A stretch of 64,000 nt of DNA, taken from assembly GCA_018829445.1 (NCBI GenBank), contig JAHJTV010000093.1, positions 1 through 64,000 of the forward strand. The letters are read 5' to 3'. The position numbers and the translations under genes were made by a program. Below, in pieces: positions 6,962-15,310 of this stretch. Positions within the stretch are counted from its first letter, which is position 1; each line of letters starts with the position of its first letter. This DNA is from a bacterium (GTDB taxonomy: Bacteria > SAR324 > XYD2-FULL-50-16). Under the pieces are notes generated by a model that saw only the letters and a program-made list of their open reading frames with translations, was not told the DNA's origin and did not search any database.

Positions 6962-8770
6962 TTATAATCCCCCAAAGCCGGCTTCGGAAATCTCGACCAC
7001 GGCTCCGTTCATATTGGCAATGGCATTCATTTTACCAATTGTTATCGGCAACATGGATTTGATAAAGAACTCTGCTGTCTTTAACTGCCCGTCATAGAAA
7101 TCCACATCTTTCTTCTTCGGATTATCTTTTAGTGCTTCAGTTGCGACAGTTGCTCTCCAAAGCAGCATCCAGGCTGTAGTAATATCGCCGGTTACTTCCA
7201 GTAAAGGGGTAGCATGAGCCACTGCGTTGAGTATTTTCTCCCCTGCTGCGGTTTTCCCCATCAAAGCTGTTATTTCCTGGTACCTGTTTAGAGCATCCTG
7301 CAAACAAGCAGCCAGGTTTTGTAGAGAATCGCATGCTTTTGCGTTTTCCACAGTTTTCTGGATTCTGGCAAGAAAATCCAAAAACGGTTTCCCATTATCC
7401 ATTCTCAGTTTTCTCATGAAGAGATCCAGAGCCTGTATTCCGTTGGTTCCCTCGTAAATCATGAGAATTCTGGAATCTCTCATATATTGTTCGGCCGGGT
7501 ACTCTTTTGTATAACCGTAGCCACCATATACTTGAACACCATGACTGGTCACTTCAAGTGCTTTGTCCGTGATGTAGCCTTTAATTATGGGGGTGAGTAT
7601 CTCTATCAGTCTTTCCAAAGCATATTTTTCCTCTTGATCTTGAGAAACCCTTGCCCCGTCAAATACAACACCTGAGAAGTAGATCAAGCTTCTTAATGCG
7701 TCCACATAAGCCTTCATAATCATCAACTGACGTCTGACATCAGCATGTTGAATAATGGGAACACCGCCCTCTTTCGGTTTGAGGATGTGGGCGCTTTGAA
7801 CCCTTTCACGGGCGTAGTTCAAGGCACTCATATAGGCTGCCGTTGCCAGAGAAAACCCTTGCTGACCAACCAGTTGTCGAGCTTCGTTCATCATAACGAA
7901 CATGGCACGCATCCCTTTGTTCTCTTCCCCAAGCAAAGTTCCGATACAATTCCCTTTTCCACCCAGTGTCAGGGATGCCGTAGCATTTCCATGTAATCCC
8001 ATTTTTTCTTCAATTCCGGTGCAGACAACATCGTTGAATTCACCCAGGCTACCGTCATCATTCACACGATATTTAGGGACCAGAAACAGGGAAATTCCTT
8101 TGGTGCCAGCCGGAGCCCCCTCTATTCTTGCAAGAACAGGATGGATGATGTTTTCCGTTAGATCGTGTTCCCCGCCTGAAATAAAAATCTTGTTTCCGGT
8201 GATGCTATAGGTGCCATCATCATTTTTGTGAGCGGTGCTGGTTAAGGCTCCGACATCAGATCCTGCTTCCGGCTCAGTTAGCAGCATGGTACCGGACCAC
8301 TCACCGGAAAGCATTTTTTTGAGGAATAGTTCTTTCTGTTTGACTGTTCCGAAGGTTTCCACCAGCTTAGCTGCCCCGTGGGTCAAACCATTGTATAGCA
8401 TGAACGAGAGGTTCCCCCCCATGAACAGTTCGTTTGCAACCAAATAGATGGAGTAGGGCATTCCGCCGCCGCCGGATTCCGGATCATCGGCCATGGCTAA
8501 CCACTCACCTTCCTTATAGAGATCGTAAATTCTGTGAAAACACTCCGGGGCTTTTACTTCGCCGGAATCGAATTTACATCCTTCCTCGTCGCCCGGTTTA
8601 TTAGTAGGAATAAATTCTTTTACGGCAAGCTGACGGGCTTCCGAAATAATCATTTTAATCGTTTTTTTATTAAAATCCGCAAATATCTCATGTTCGGACA
8701 ATTCATCGATCTTAAACTGTTCAAACAGTGCAAATTCTATATCCCTTAAATCTGCAATCTGTTGTGCCAT
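6962..8770 (-). CDS. acyl-CoA dehydrogenase (long form with C-terminal extension)
   Basis: The 602-residue flavoprotein has the acyl-CoA dehydrogenase layout: an N-terminal helical region, the middle domain with LLTEPEAGSDVGALTSTA (FAD/substrate loop) and ITGNKIFISGGEHD, and the C-terminal helical domain with HGVQVYGGYGYTKEYPAEQYMRDSRI and YEGTNGIQALDL. The last ~120 residues form the extra C-terminal domain seen in long homologues such as DmdC-like enzymes. It should dehydrogenate an acyl-CoA and pass electrons to an electron-transfer flavoprotein. The start at 8770 has GGAGGGAG upstream. It stands alone; substrate chain length cannot be read from sequence. Confidence 0.9.
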   Translation of the reverse strand: MAQQIADLRDIEFALFEQFKIDELSEHEIFADFNKKTIKMIISEARQLAVKEFIPTNKPGDEEGCKFDSGEVKAPECFHRIYDLYKEGEWLAMADDPESGGGGMPYSIYLVANELFMGGNLSFMLYNGLTHGAAKLVETFGTVKQKELFLKKMLSGEWSGTMLLTEPEAGSDVGALTSTAHKNDDGTYSITGNKIFISGGEHDLTENIIHPVLARIEGAPAGTKGISLFLVPKYRVNDDGSLGEFNDVVCTGIEEKMGLHGNATASLTLGGKGNCIGTLLGEENKGMRAMFVMMNEARQLVGQQGFSLATAAYMSALNYARERVQSAHILKPKEGGVPIIQHADVRRQLMIMKAYVDALRSLIYFSGVVFDGARVSQDQEEKYALERLIEILTPIIKGYITDKALEVTSHGVQVYGGYGYTKEYPAEQYMRDSRILMIYEGTNGIQALDLFMRKLRMDNGKPFLDFLARIQKTVENAKACDSLQNLAACLQDALNRYQEITALMGKTAAGEKILNAVAHATPLLEVTGDITTAWMLLWRATVATEALKDNPKKKDVDFYDGQLKTAEFFIKSMLPITIGKMNAIANMNGAVVEISEAGFGGL

Positions 8771-9079
8771 AATTATCTCCCTCCGATATTTTTTATGCTG
8801 CATCCTCAATAGGCAGCCTTTCAATTATTAAACAGATATTACCAAGCGATGAAAGCTCTCGATCGACCACACGATAACAACAAATGCCAGGCAATTTCCA
8901 ACACATCTCTTCTGCTATGACTTTTGTACCTAATACTAAAGTATAATTGATAGAAAGGGCTGAGTTGTCAAGATCAGAAGCAGGCGAGTCTTGATTTTAG
9001 CTTCAATATTGGGAAAAAGTAAAACAAAGGTTTATCCCAATATATTTGAAGGAAGAGAGGATTAATCGGAAATGTTAAC
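8771..9079. other. intergenic region
   Basis: About 310 bases between the acyl-CoA dehydrogenase start and the 3' end of the histidine kinase gene, both leftward. It should contain the dehydrogenase promoter. I see no coding frame or convincing RNA structure. Confidence 0.4.
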
Positions 9080-10624
9080 CTAAGATTGAAGGTCTGTCAG
9101 ATTTAAAGGCAATGTCATTGAGAAGGCTACTCCGCCTTCGTTCAGATTTTCTGCCCTAATGATTCCTTTATGTGCTTTGACGATTTCGTTGCAGATAGCC
9201 AGCCCCAGTCCAATACCACCGGCTCCGGTTTTGGTTCGGGAGCTCTGATTAAATTTTTCGAAAACAGTATGAAGTTCCTCTTCGGGGATTCCCACCCCTT
9301 GGTCCTTCACTACCATCCTCAGAGCCGGAATGGTTTGGTTATCATTGAGCAGCGTATCTTCTTTGAAAAAAATAACGATTTTTTTATCCGTTGGGGAAAA
9401 CTTGATAGCGTTGGAGACAAGATTATGAATTACCTGCTCTATTCTAAAACTATCGCAAATCAATCTTGTGGAAATTTCGGGATCGTTTATCTCAATTGTC
9501 TGGTTTTTTTCAGTCAGTTGCTCTTTACAATGTGTGACAACCAATTTTGTAAGTAACAGAATATTGTTCTCTCTCATATGGTATACTATTTTTCCTGCTT
9601 CCATCTGGGAGAGATCCAACAGGTTGTTTAAAAGAGCCATAAGGCGTTTTCCACAGATTTCTATTTTAGTGAAGTAGGACTGCAGCTTCTCTTTATCCGA
9701 TCTATCGATTTTAGAGGTGCCAAGTTGAGCAAAACTTAAGATACCATGCATGGGAGTGCGGAGTTCGTGTGTCATATTGGCTAAAAACTCACTTTTTGCC
9801 CGGTTGGCTTCCTCAGCGTCCTCTTTGGCCGCCCTGAGATCTGCTGTCTGTTCAGCTACCAATTCCTGCAAATGGTTCCGGTGTTTCCTCAATTCCTCTT
9901 CTGCGCGCTTACGTTCTGTGATATCCTCTCCAACCGATTGATATTCTACAAGTCGGTTCTGACTATCAAAAACAGCCCGGTCAGTCCATTGATACCACCG
10001 CTTCTCACCCTCTTTGATTTCAAGGCAGCGCTCCCTGGTAATAACCGGATTCTCGATTCTTGAAGGCAATTGATCATCACTGCTTGCGTGTTCAAAGGTT
10101 TTCCCGATGAGATTGTCTTTATCAAAATGAAAATGACGGCAAAAGGCTTGGTTGGCAAAGGTCAAAGACTTATCTGGCAGAAAACGGCAGATCAATTCGG
10201 TCTGATCTTCAACAACTGCTCTATATCTGGCCTCGCTTCTGAAAAGTTTCTGCTCCAGTTCTTTACGACTCAAGGCAACCTCAATGGCTGCCTGGATATC
10301 ATATATCTTTACAGGTTTAATCAAATACCCAAAAGGTGTTACCTTTTTAGCTTCTTTGATGGCACCTTCATCAGATCTTGCGGTAAGAAAGATTATGGGA
10401 ACATTGTAGTCTTGCAGGATAATCCCAGCTGTTTCGATTCCATTGTATTTTCCAGGCATCATGATATCCATCAGGATAAGATCGGGAGGGCTCTGCTGAA
10501 CCATGTTAATCGCATCCTCCCCCGAATTCGCGACACCTGCCACCTCATATTCCAACTTTTCAAGCTGGGCTCTTAATAAGGTAGACAATACAATTTCATC
10601 TTCAACAATAAGTACTCTTGCCAT
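9080..10624 (-). CDS. response-regulator/PAS/histidine-kinase hybrid
   Basis: The 514-residue cytoplasmic protein has an N-terminal receiver (about 1-120, MARVLIVEDE, phospho-acceptor Asp53 in LMDIMMPG), a PAS domain with PAC-like end (about 135-250), a coiled coil, a HisKA dimerisation domain (FLANMTHELRTPMHG, His286) and a HATPase with NLVSNAIKFSP, DQGVGIPEEE and GIGLGLAICNEIV. There are no membrane segments, so it senses an internal or relayed signal. The inner ATG was chosen because it starts the receiver exactly. A receiver at the N-terminus suggests a phosphorelay intermediate. No partner regulator adjoins it. Confidence 0.9.
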   Translation of the reverse strand: MARVLIVEDEIVLSTLLRAQLEKLEYEVAGVANSGEDAINMVQQSPPDLILMDIMMPGKYNGIETAGIILQDYNVPIIFLTARSDEGAIKEAKKVTPFGYLIKPVKIYDIQAAIEVALSRKELEQKLFRSEARYRAVVEDQTELICRFLPDKSLTFANQAFCRHFHFDKDNLIGKTFEHASSDDQLPSRIENPVITRERCLEIKEGEKRWYQWTDRAVFDSQNRLVEYQSVGEDITERKRAEEELRKHRNHLQELVAEQTADLRAAKEDAEEANRAKSEFLANMTHELRTPMHGILSFAQLGTSKIDRSDKEKLQSYFTKIEICGKRLMALLNNLLDLSQMEAGKIVYHMRENNILLLTKLVVTHCKEQLTEKNQTIEINDPEISTRLICDSFRIEQVIHNLVSNAIKFSPTDKKIVIFFKEDTLLNDNQTIPALRMVVKDQGVGIPEEELHTVFEKFNQSSRTKTGAGGIGLGLAICNEIVKAHKGIIRAENLNEGGVAFSMTLPLNLTDLQS

Positions 10625-11290
10625 GATTTGCCTGATTATTTTCTGAACCCAAATGCCATAAATGAATAAAATCCTTGCCATCTATCTGCAAAATAAAACA
10701 AAGCAATGTATATTATAAAATGAAAACATATAAATGTCGAAGAATTATTCTTTGCTACAAACTGCTATTCACAATTCAATATATGGATTGGCGCTATGAT
10801 TGGAATATCATCAGAATGGTTAACGGTGTTTTTCTGTTGTCTCTTCAAATCAGATAGGGTTGGTGTCTAAAAAGTGAGTGGATAGGGCTGAAATTGCACT
10901 ATCAGGCCGGACTATCCATGGACAAAAAAAAGACAGCTTGTAGGTTAGAAATAGTCCTCAGTTATGGAGTAATTGTTTTTTGCTACTAATAGTGGATCAT
11001 TGAAAACAGTTGAAATTTGACAAGATATGATATAGGGTGTCCACAATCTTATTGTTCTTTCAAAAAGCAAAAAGACAAATTAAGCTACTTGGATATCTGC
11101 AAAACCTTTAAAAATACTGACTGGATTCTGACGAGCTGTATTATTTTAATCTAAATAGTATGATTGTGATTTGGTTTGAATCTTGTATTGTTTAAAATCC
11201 ACACTTTTATATCTTCCAGAGAGGTAGACGAACAAGAGTTCAACACATTCTTTTTATTTAATTAAAAAAATACACAGAACGGAGGAAAAA
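10625..11290. other. gene-poor intergenic region
   Basis: About 670 bases of A/T-rich sequence upstream of the hybrid kinase gene. Open frames here (for example 10675-10857) have no ribosome-binding site and an unlikely composition. I see no recognisable RNA gene. Confidence 0.4.
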
Positions 11291-11374
11291 ATGGGCGATC
11301 GTTTTTACCTGATATTGTTTGAATATGTCTGTGCAGTGGTCTTTTTATTTTGTTTTTTTATTCTCTTCCTTTAG
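11291..11374 (+). CDS. possible 27-residue single-span membrane peptide
   Basis: An ATG preceded by a strong GGAGG with five A spacers opens a 27-codon frame: MGDRFYLILFEYVCAVVFLF then CFFILFL and stop. The peptide is a short polar start followed by one strongly hydrophobic segment, the pattern of small membrane proteins that associate with larger complexes (as CydX or KdpF do). No such complex adjoins it. It converges on the HesB-like selenoprotein gene, with 13 bases between the stops. The strong site supports translation; the function is unknown. Confidence 0.4.
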   Translation: MGDRFYLILFEYVCAVVFLFCFFILFL

Positions 11375-11387
11375 TAAAATCGGGAAC

Positions 11388-11681
11388 TTACCTGAATCCC
11401 TGAAACCAGGGTATTACTATAAACCCGTTTCCTCCCACACTTTCATCGTATTCAATTCTACTTTTATGGACATATAGCTTGTCCTTTTTGTTGAAGATAA
11501 ACGTGATACCCTCAACCATCAATTTGCCATCTTCCTTTTTAAGCTCATCCAGAGTTAGCTGTAAATGACTGCCTTTTCAACCTAAACCATTAAAAACAAG
11601 TCTTGGATATCTATTGGAATTGGTGCTTAAAAGATCCAGAATTTTTTGCTTTGCCTTTTCGCTTATGTCGATTTGAATCAT
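11388..11681 (-). CDS. HesB/IscA-like protein with in-frame TGA (probable selenoprotein)
   Basis: Reading the TGA at 11577-11579 as selenocysteine (codon 35) gives a continuous 97-residue protein. Upstream half: MIQIDISEKAKQKILDLLST, then RYPRLVFNGLG-U-KG. Downstream half: HLQLTLDELKKEDGKL, VEGITFIF, and KSRIEYDESVGGNGFIVIP. This follows the IscA/HesB fold, with U at the first conserved metal-ligand Cys, as in the known HesB-like selenoprotein family whose signature is G-x-G-U-x-G. The usual C-terminal CGC is absent. The frame stays open for 62 codons after the TGA, and a stem-loop follows at the right distance. Its likely role is redox or Fe-S related. The alternative is a pseudogene with one nonsense mutation. 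Confidence 0.75.
11538..11565 (-). promoter_or_regulatory. candidate bacterial SECIS stem-loop
   Basis: On the coding strand, 11 bases after the in-frame TGA, TTTA-C-AGCT pairs with AGCT-TAAA around an 11-base loop AACTCTGGATG. Only one C is bulged. Loop guanines fall about 27-28 bases after the TGA, inside the window reported for bacterial SECIS elements (a G in an apical loop roughly 16-37 bases downstream). The element lies within the coding region, as expected in bacteria. Confidence 0.5.
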
Positions 11682-11710
11682 ATTTTCCACTTTTTTGAAT
11701 CCGCTATTAA

Positions 11711-11941
11711 ATAAAAACCCCTCCTGCTTATGGAACACGCTACAGGCATAAATCTGTCTTTAAAATAGCAGCTATTGATATTGAAGGCCAGTAGTTCGAG
11801 GCCGCATCATTTGAAATAATCCCTGCAGATGATCACCTGGTAAAAATTGCCCTGAAGATCAAAAAACTGATTTTGTCACATAGGTTGCAATCTAAAATTA
11901 ATAATATCTTTTTTATTTCGATAGAATTGTCTTACTCATTT
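11711..11941 (+). pseudogene. coding-like fragment interrupted by TAG
   Basis: From 11711 a frame reads KTPPAYGTRYRHKSVFKIAA and IDIEGQ, then TAG (11792-11794), then FEAASFEIIPADDHLVKIAL and KIKKLILSH before becoming A/T-rich. There is no start codon or ribosome-binding site. The amino-acid composition looks like real protein rather than noise. I do not recognise the family. A decayed gene remnant is the simplest reading; the right boundary is approximate. Confidence 0.25.
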
Positions 11942-12067
11942 GTGGTTATGAGATAAAAGCATATTTCCAAATTAAGCTTTGACTCAAAAAAAGTCGGTTG
12001 ATGCTCGACAAAAATGTAAGATTATTCGACAAACAAGTGAAATATCTTACCCCATAAGGAATAGGGA

Positions 12068-12742
12068 ATGAGAAAACTCGGCATATTGTTCATCCTTGGT
12101 ATTTTTTGCTGTAGTTTATTGATTGCCAAGGCGAAAGATCCCATTTCCTTTTTGATTCATAATAAAGGAAAAAATACTATACTAAAAAAAACTAATACTG
12201 ATGAACTGAAACTGGAATTGGCCAGACATGTCGTGTTATCTGATGAACATCCCTCTCTCGTCTGGGATAACCTGGGAAACCGGTTCAATTATGAACTAAC
12301 CGTTGGGTCTTCAAAATACATGGTACCTCCCAGTAATGAAGATACAGTGAGTGTTAAAATAAAACCGTTCCAAAATACTGCAGCGGTATCGATCAAAGTG
12401 TTTAGAGACAGTAAGCTGATTACGGAACTGGCACCATGTGGAAACAGGGGATTCCCGAAGAAACATTCGGTACGCTGGATGACCGACTCAGAAACGGAAA
12501 TGTTTAACCAAGTACTTCAAACCAGATCCAGAGATCATTCGGGTAACCTCTTAATGATAGGCAATTATTTGGAACAAAAGGAGATGTGGGTCGCTGCGAT
12601 GAATTATTATCAACAGTATCTGACAGACAATCCCGACGAGATCGAAATGGCCCCTTATCTTTTCAGAGTCTACAAGAAGCTAAAGCTGAAGAAAATTTAC
12701 CACAAAGAACTAACCATCTGGGTAACTGCAATGAAAGAGTAG
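12068..12742 (+). CDS. exported protein of unknown function
   Basis: The 224-residue protein opens with a clear signal peptide (MRKLGILFILGIFCCSLLIA, with AKAKD near the cleavage site), so it is exported. The middle is a beta-rich polar region containing DNLGNRFNYELTVGSSKYMV and VSVKIKPFQNTAAVSIKVFR. The C-terminus (about 160-215: GNYLEQKEMWVAAMNYYQQY) looks like a helical, TPR-like pair. AAGGAATAGGG precedes the ATG. It stands alone among gene remnants. I do not recognise the family; a periplasmic or lipoprotein-like role is possible but not shown. Confidence 0.7.
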   Translation: MRKLGILFILGIFCCSLLIAKAKDPISFLIHNKGKNTILKKTNTDELKLELARHVVLSDEHPSLVWDNLGNRFNYELTVGSSKYMVPPSNEDTVSVKIKPFQNTAAVSIKVFRDSKLITELAPCGNRGFPKKHSVRWMTDSETEMFNQVLQTRSRDHSGNLLMIGNYLEQKEMWVAAMNYYQQYLTDNPDEIEMAPYLFRVYKKLKLKKIYHKELTIWVTAMKE

Positions 12743-12923
12743 AGATATGTTAAACTGAAGAACAGATCGTTTTACAGCTAGATAAACTCTTTCTGTTTAA
12801 GAATCGACAACCTTTTCATATCTTGAAAACCGCCTGGTGCACTATTCAGGAAATCTACCTACGAACTCTCTGATTTCTTGATATTAAAAACCTGATGTGA
12901 TAGAGTACGCCTAAAAAAATCCA

Positions 12924-13199
12924 ATCAAGCGTTTGAGATTTGTCTTTGTAACAGATATTCATGGCAGTCATGGCTTTGAAGGTAGAATAACCATCTTAAG
13001 CAGAAATATAACTATCATTATAAAAAACGGTATCAGGAGAGAACAAGATTAGAAGACCGAAAACAGACCAATTGGCTTTCAAATTTCGTTTAATGATAAA
13101 GTCGTTGCAAATGTTGGTGTGTTTTTGATAGATGGTGAGAGTCACGTTTACATAAAAGAAAACGAAATCATCCTGAAATTTTCAGGGCAATTCGTTTGA
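12924..13199 (+). pseudogene. degraded gene with metallophosphoesterase-like N-terminus
   Basis: Starting at an ATC (12924) where an ATG would be expected, the frame reads IKRLRFVFVTDIHGSHGFEG. That is the classic opening of a calcineurin-like metallophosphoesterase (D-x-H motif in TDIHG). It runs to a TAG at 13050-13052, then continues in the same frame through GFQISFNDKVVANVGVFLID to a TGA at 13199. The rest of a phosphoesterase domain is missing. A lost start codon, a nonsense codon and a large internal loss point to a pseudogene. It lies just upstream of the kinase-like gene. Confidence 0.4.
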
Positions 13200-13283
13200 A
13201 AAGAACCAAAATCATATAAATAAAATTCAATAATTCCCAGAATATTCTTCAATATTGAAAATCTTAATGTGAAGTGAGTCGGG

Positions 13284-14183
13284 ATGGAAAAACTTAAATA
13301 TGACGATATAAAGGCTTTTGTTCACGATGATGACCTGATCAAGCTTTTATGTTATGACAAAACATCAGATGAGTTATTTGAGGACTTCGTAAAGGATGAT
13401 TTTTTAAAGATTGATTCCGGCATGAAAATCCCATTTTTCGCAGAAATCAGGGATTACAGGGGAGCTATAGAGAAAAACTCGCCGGAGAGCCAGTGGCTTG
13501 TAAAGCCGATTAAGGGAAAAGATGTTATTGAATCCGCAATGGCAATGATCTCTTTTTTTATGGATCTGTTTACCCATACATTGTCTGTCCCGGTCATCGT
13601 TACCAAAATAGACAATGTTCTTTATAAGGCCACCAAGCTGATCAACAAAGCTGAGCAATTATCCGGAGCTAACTATACTGTTTATCCGGAATTGATTGAA
13701 CAATTGGTACTAGATATCGTCAACCGATGGATCACATACGATGAGGATAGGAATCCGAATAATTATCTGATCAAATACAATTCCAAAAATCAAAATTTAG
13801 TATTAGCCATTGATTTTGGAAATTGTGATCTTCTCTATAAAGATATTAAAATTAAAGGATTAGCTAAAGGTTTCGGCTGGCAGAAGAAAGAAAAAACACG
13901 TTACCTGACCCCTCTTAAGACAGATAACTTTGTTAGTTATGGAATGGATTTTTACAATATCCGATTTGATTATTTTAGGAAGATGGATAGTAAAACGCTC
14001 TATTCAATCTGCAAAAAAGCCTTAAGATTTGACCCAGACAAAGATACATATTCAAAAACAATCACCAACAATATTCTCAGGCGTATTAACTATGTCTATA
14101 AATATTTTGCGGCGAAACTACCTGAGACGATAGAGAAGAAAAACGATTATAATGCAATGGGGAAAACATTTCAGCAGATGTAG
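13284..14183 (+). CDS. PI3/4-kinase or HipA-like protein, function unknown
   Basis: The 299-residue protein carries motifs of the PI3/4-kinase/HipA branch of the kinase fold. WLVKP (Lys74) fits the ATP-binding lysine, DEDRNPNN (153-160) fits the catalytic loop D-R-x-x-x-N, and LAIDFGN (174-180) fits the metal-binding DFG. It is shorter than HipA (about 440), and a HipA N-terminal domain is not evident. It could phosphorylate a protein, lipid or small molecule. There is no HipB-like antitoxin gene next to it; the upstream neighbour is a decayed gene. Assignment rests on motif reading only. Confidence 0.5.
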   Translation: MEKLKYDDIKAFVHDDDLIKLLCYDKTSDELFEDFVKDDFLKIDSGMKIPFFAEIRDYRGAIEKNSPESQWLVKPIKGKDVIESAMAMISFFMDLFTHTLSVPVIVTKIDNVLYKATKLINKAEQLSGANYTVYPELIEQLVLDIVNRWITYDEDRNPNNYLIKYNSKNQNLVLAIDFGNCDLLYKDIKIKGLAKGFGWQKKEKTRYLTPLKTDNFVSYGMDFYNIRFDYFRKMDSKTLYSICKKALRFDPDKDTYSKTITNNILRRINYVYKYFAAKLPETIEKKNDYNAMGKTFQQM

Positions 14184-14326
14184 AAGGTAAAATAGCTTTA
14201 AAAGGATTGGTTATTGCATATTGTGGAACCTAAAAAGGAACTGCGGACTATAAATTCAATTTCCATCTTGTCCTGGTCTATAAATCACCAATAATACACA
14301 ACAATTGTAATTAAGGAGCAATTCGA

Positions 14327-15247
14327 ATGAGACTCTTAACCCGTGATGATTTTGATGGTTTAGTTTGCGCTACACTGTTAACGGAAAAAGGAGTTGTGGA
14401 TGAATTCAAATTTGTTCATCCAAGAGAGGTGCAAAATAACCTGATCGAAGTAACCGCAAATGATGTATTGGCTAATGTCCCTTTTGCTAAGGGTTGCGGA
14501 TTATGGTTTGATCATCATTCCAGTGAAGAGGAGCGCTTCGAGATTCAAAATTTGGAATACCAGGGTGATTCTCGTGAAGCTCCCAGTGCGGCTCAGGTAA
14601 TCTGGGATTACTACGGCGGGGTAAAAACTTTTGGTGATCACTTTCTACCTTTACTTGAAGCCGTTAATAAATACGACTCAGCTGATTTAACACTGGACGA
14701 GATTCTTCATGCTGAAGAATGGATCATGCTTGCCTTTATCATTGACCCTAGGACAGGATTATCGGAGTCCACTGATTTTACTATCGACAATGAGCGATTT
14801 GTAAGAGATATGATTCAATACTGCAGAACCAAGACAGTGCAAGAAATATTAGAAATCCCTGATGTTAACGAGCGGGCACAGCGATACAATGAACAGCAAA
14901 TCCTTTTTAAGGATATGTTGAGACGCTGCACCGAAACTGAACGAAATGTGGTTGTAACCAATCTTCTAAACGAAGAAACAGTATATTGCGGAAATCGATT
15001 CATTGTTTTTGCCAGTCACCCTGATCAGAATATTGAGATTCGTTTGGGCTGGGACAAGGAGAAAAAGAATGTTAACATCTCCTGCGGCCACAGCATATTA
15101 AATCGCACCAGCAAAACAAATGTCGGCAAGTTGATGTATAAATACGGGGGCGGAGGACATGAAAAGGTTGGTTCTTGCAGAGTTCCGGTTGAACAATGGA
15201 AACAAGTGGTTCAAGAGATTTTGGAAAAGATGCAGGAAGATGGGTAG
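14327..15247 (+). CDS. DHH/DHHA1-family phosphoesterase
   Basis: The 306-residue protein has DHH-superfamily motifs. MRLLTRDDFDGLVCA provides an N-terminal metal-binding D-x-D, LWFDHHSSEE is the DHH signature (about residues 63-72), and KYGGGGHEKVGSCRVP near 270-285 is the DHHA1 glycine-rich motif. Members hydrolyse phosphodiester or phosphoanhydride bonds (nanoRNase/pAp phosphatase, cyclic dinucleotides, polyphosphate). The substrate cannot be decided here. The ATG has AAGGAG nine bases upstream. It converges with hisC across a strong hairpin. Confidence 0.85.
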   Translation: MRLLTRDDFDGLVCATLLTEKGVVDEFKFVHPREVQNNLIEVTANDVLANVPFAKGCGLWFDHHSSEEERFEIQNLEYQGDSREAPSAAQVIWDYYGGVKTFGDHFLPLLEAVNKYDSADLTLDEILHAEEWIMLAFIIDPRTGLSESTDFTIDNERFVRDMIQYCRTKTVQEILEIPDVNERAQRYNEQQILFKDMLRRCTETERNVVVTNLLNEETVYCGNRFIVFASHPDQNIEIRLGWDKEKKNVNISCGHSILNRTSKTNVGKLMYKYGGGGHEKVGSCRVPVEQWKQVVQEILEKMQEDG

Positions 15248-15268
15248 AAGGTTGGCCCATGATTTACT

Positions 15269-15300
15269 AACTGAGGGATGGTCAAAGCCAACCCTCAGTT
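15269..15300. terminator. convergent hairpin between DHH gene and hisC
   Basis: AACTGAGGG (15269-15277) pairs with CCCTCAGTT (15292-15300), and the stem continues inward by TGG/CCA after one mismatch around a six-base loop. It lies between the stop codons of two convergent genes and probably stops transcription from both sides, although T-runs are weak. Confidence 0.6.
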
Positions 15301-15310
15301 GAAATCAAAC

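Noticed and set aside
10675..10857. 60-codon frame upstream of the hybrid kinase gene
   Set aside because: It has an unlikely composition, no ribosome-binding site, and begins within the discarded 5' extension of the kinase gene.
13050..13052. TAG read as pyrrolysine in the phosphoesterase-like frame
   Set aside because: The frame also lacks a start codon and most of its domain, so decay explains it better; there is no pyl gene in the window.
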